A program made the position numbers and the translations under genes. This document shows, one piece after another, positions 41,011 to 41,601 of a stretch of DNA of 41,601 nucleotides (its first letter is position 1; the number at the start of each line of letters is the position of its first letter). The notes below the pieces were generated by a model that did no database searches, had not been told where the DNA came from, and was given only the letters and a program-made list of their open reading frames with translations. The stretch spans positions 1 through 41,601 of the forward strand of contig DATLUO010000171.1 in NCBI GenBank assembly GCA_035533075.1. The letters run 5' to 3'. The DNA is from Pirellulales bacterium. Its GTDB lineage: Bacteria > Planctomycetota > Planctomycetia > Pirellulales > JAICIG01.

Positions 41011-41483
41011 GAGTTTTGCCGGGTCTATGACATCGACGAGGTGGAGGGCCAGCACTTTCTGTCGATGGAGTTTATCGACGGCGAAGATCTGAAAGGTTTG
41101 CTGCGCCGCATCGGGCGTTTGCCCAGGGACAAGGGCCTCGAGATCGCCCAGCAGCTTTGCGCGGGTCTGGCGGCGGCCAACGAGAAGGGGGGTGTTGCAC
41201 CGGGACCTGGAGCCAGCCAACGTCATGATCGATGGCCGGGGCCAGGCGCGGATCACCGACTTCGGCCTGGCACGCCTGGAGCACGGTGCCAGTGGCGTCG
41301 GCGAGATTGCCGGCACGCCGGCCTACATGGCGTCGCGAACGGTTGGCGCGCGGCGAGACGACGATCCAGAGCGACCTCTACTCGCTGGGGCTGGTCCTCT
41401 ACGAAGCGTTCGGCGTGCTGCCTACTTCCCTCGACCGAGAAAGGGGAAAGCCTTGCGACGGGCAGGCGCGCAATCGCTACTAG
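41011..41483 (+). pseudogene. Ser/Thr protein kinase (PknB type), truncated and frameshifted
   Basis: Parts of one kinase domain are spread over three frames. Frame 1: CRVYDIDEVEGQHFLSMEFI, DGEDLKGLLRRIGRLP. Frame 2, after an extra G in the G-run at 41187-41192: VLHRDLEPANVMIDGRGQAR, ITDFGLARLE, AGTPAYMA. Frame 3: ERLARGETTIQSDLYSLGLV, LYEAFGVLP. A stop at 41008 lies just before the homology, so the N-lobe with the ATP-binding loop and its Lys is missing. The catalytic loop HRDLKPxN has Glu in place of Lys. This is a decaying remnant of the large planctomycete kinase family. Confidence 0.82.
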
Positions 41484-41500
41484 TTGCCTTGTGTTACACG

Positions 41501-41544
41501 CGGATAGAAATGTCCCCTGTTTCTGACGGATAGAAATGTCCCCT
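41501..41544. mobile_element. Direct repeats resembling an insertion-sequence end
   Basis: CGGATAGAAATGTCCCCT occurs at 41501-41518 and again at 41527-41544. GATAGAAATGTCCCC-type units repeated at one end recall the multiple terminal repeats of IS21-like elements (recollection, unchecked). No transposase gene lies within the window; it would be expected beyond 41601. The last 57 bases show nothing else. Confidence 0.5.
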
Positions 41545-41601
41545 TGGGTGTTCCTACTCCCGCTGTGGGGTTGGACTGCGTAGCGCAGGGAGCGCAGCGA
41601 C

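Noticed and set aside
1-41601. tRNA, rRNA and riboswitch genes
   Set aside because: No cloverleaf-like CCA-ended pattern, conserved rRNA segment or known riboswitch core was noticed by eye; a covariance-model search would be needed to exclude small RNAs.

Overview
The window is GC-rich chromosomal DNA that looks planctomycetal, most like the Pirellulales. The evidence is two DUF1559 proteins with prepilin-type N-termini, a SUMF1/FGE-type domain, a Tat-exported Gfo/Idh/MocA oxidoreductase, a sialate O-acetylesterase, an ASPIC/UnbV C-terminus, and many short palindromic interspersed repeats. No rRNA, tRNA or CRISPR array is visible. The contig may come from a metagenome, so some gene breaks could be assembly artefacts.

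Layout. 1-3000: a SUMF1 gene tail, a nested palindrome, a small membrane protein and a large secreted sugar-dehydrogenase-like protein on the minus strand. 3200-14250: a probable copper/silver-handling island. It holds two copies of a module [His/Cys-rich secreted protein with a CGDYVMVGGH motif, then a DUF1559 pseudopilin-like protein]. It continues as a tight run of lipoprotein, CusB-like adaptor with several Cys-rich metal modules, an enlarged CusA-like RND pump and a second related lipoprotein. 14465-18000: small regulatory and stress-type genes (cytidylate-kinase-like, CBS, BON-like, cyclic-nucleotide-binding). 18177-19803: a rearrangement scar that joins fragments of ppsA, an ABC-2 permease and a nagA-like gene. 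19922-27670: a secreted cyclophilin, then a sugar-linked run (sialate O-acetylesterase, mannose-6-phosphate isomerase, Gfo/Idh/MocA) and a HEAT-repeat protein. 27760-28660: a DUF433/DUF5615 toxin-antitoxin-like pair with a broken toxin frame, and the tail of acetyl-CoA synthetase. 28985-33411: a putative zinc peptidase, two small AT-richer unknown genes, an SDR oxidoreductase, a truncated ASPIC/UnbV gene and a Tat-exported cupin. 33600-40972: a dynamin-like GTPase, an internally deleted Sir2 remnant, an alpha/beta hydrolase and a full-length HrpA helicase. 41011-41601: a decayed Ser/Thr kinase and a repeat pair resembling an insertion-sequence end.

Two themes stand out. One is the putative metal island, where a Met-rich pseudopilin-like protein, His-rich secreted proteins and paired lipoproteins sit with a CusBA-type exporter that carries a large extra periplasmic segment. 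The other is genome wear: at least seven truncated or frameshifted genes and at least six palindromic repeat families, one of them inserted in frame inside the RND pump gene.
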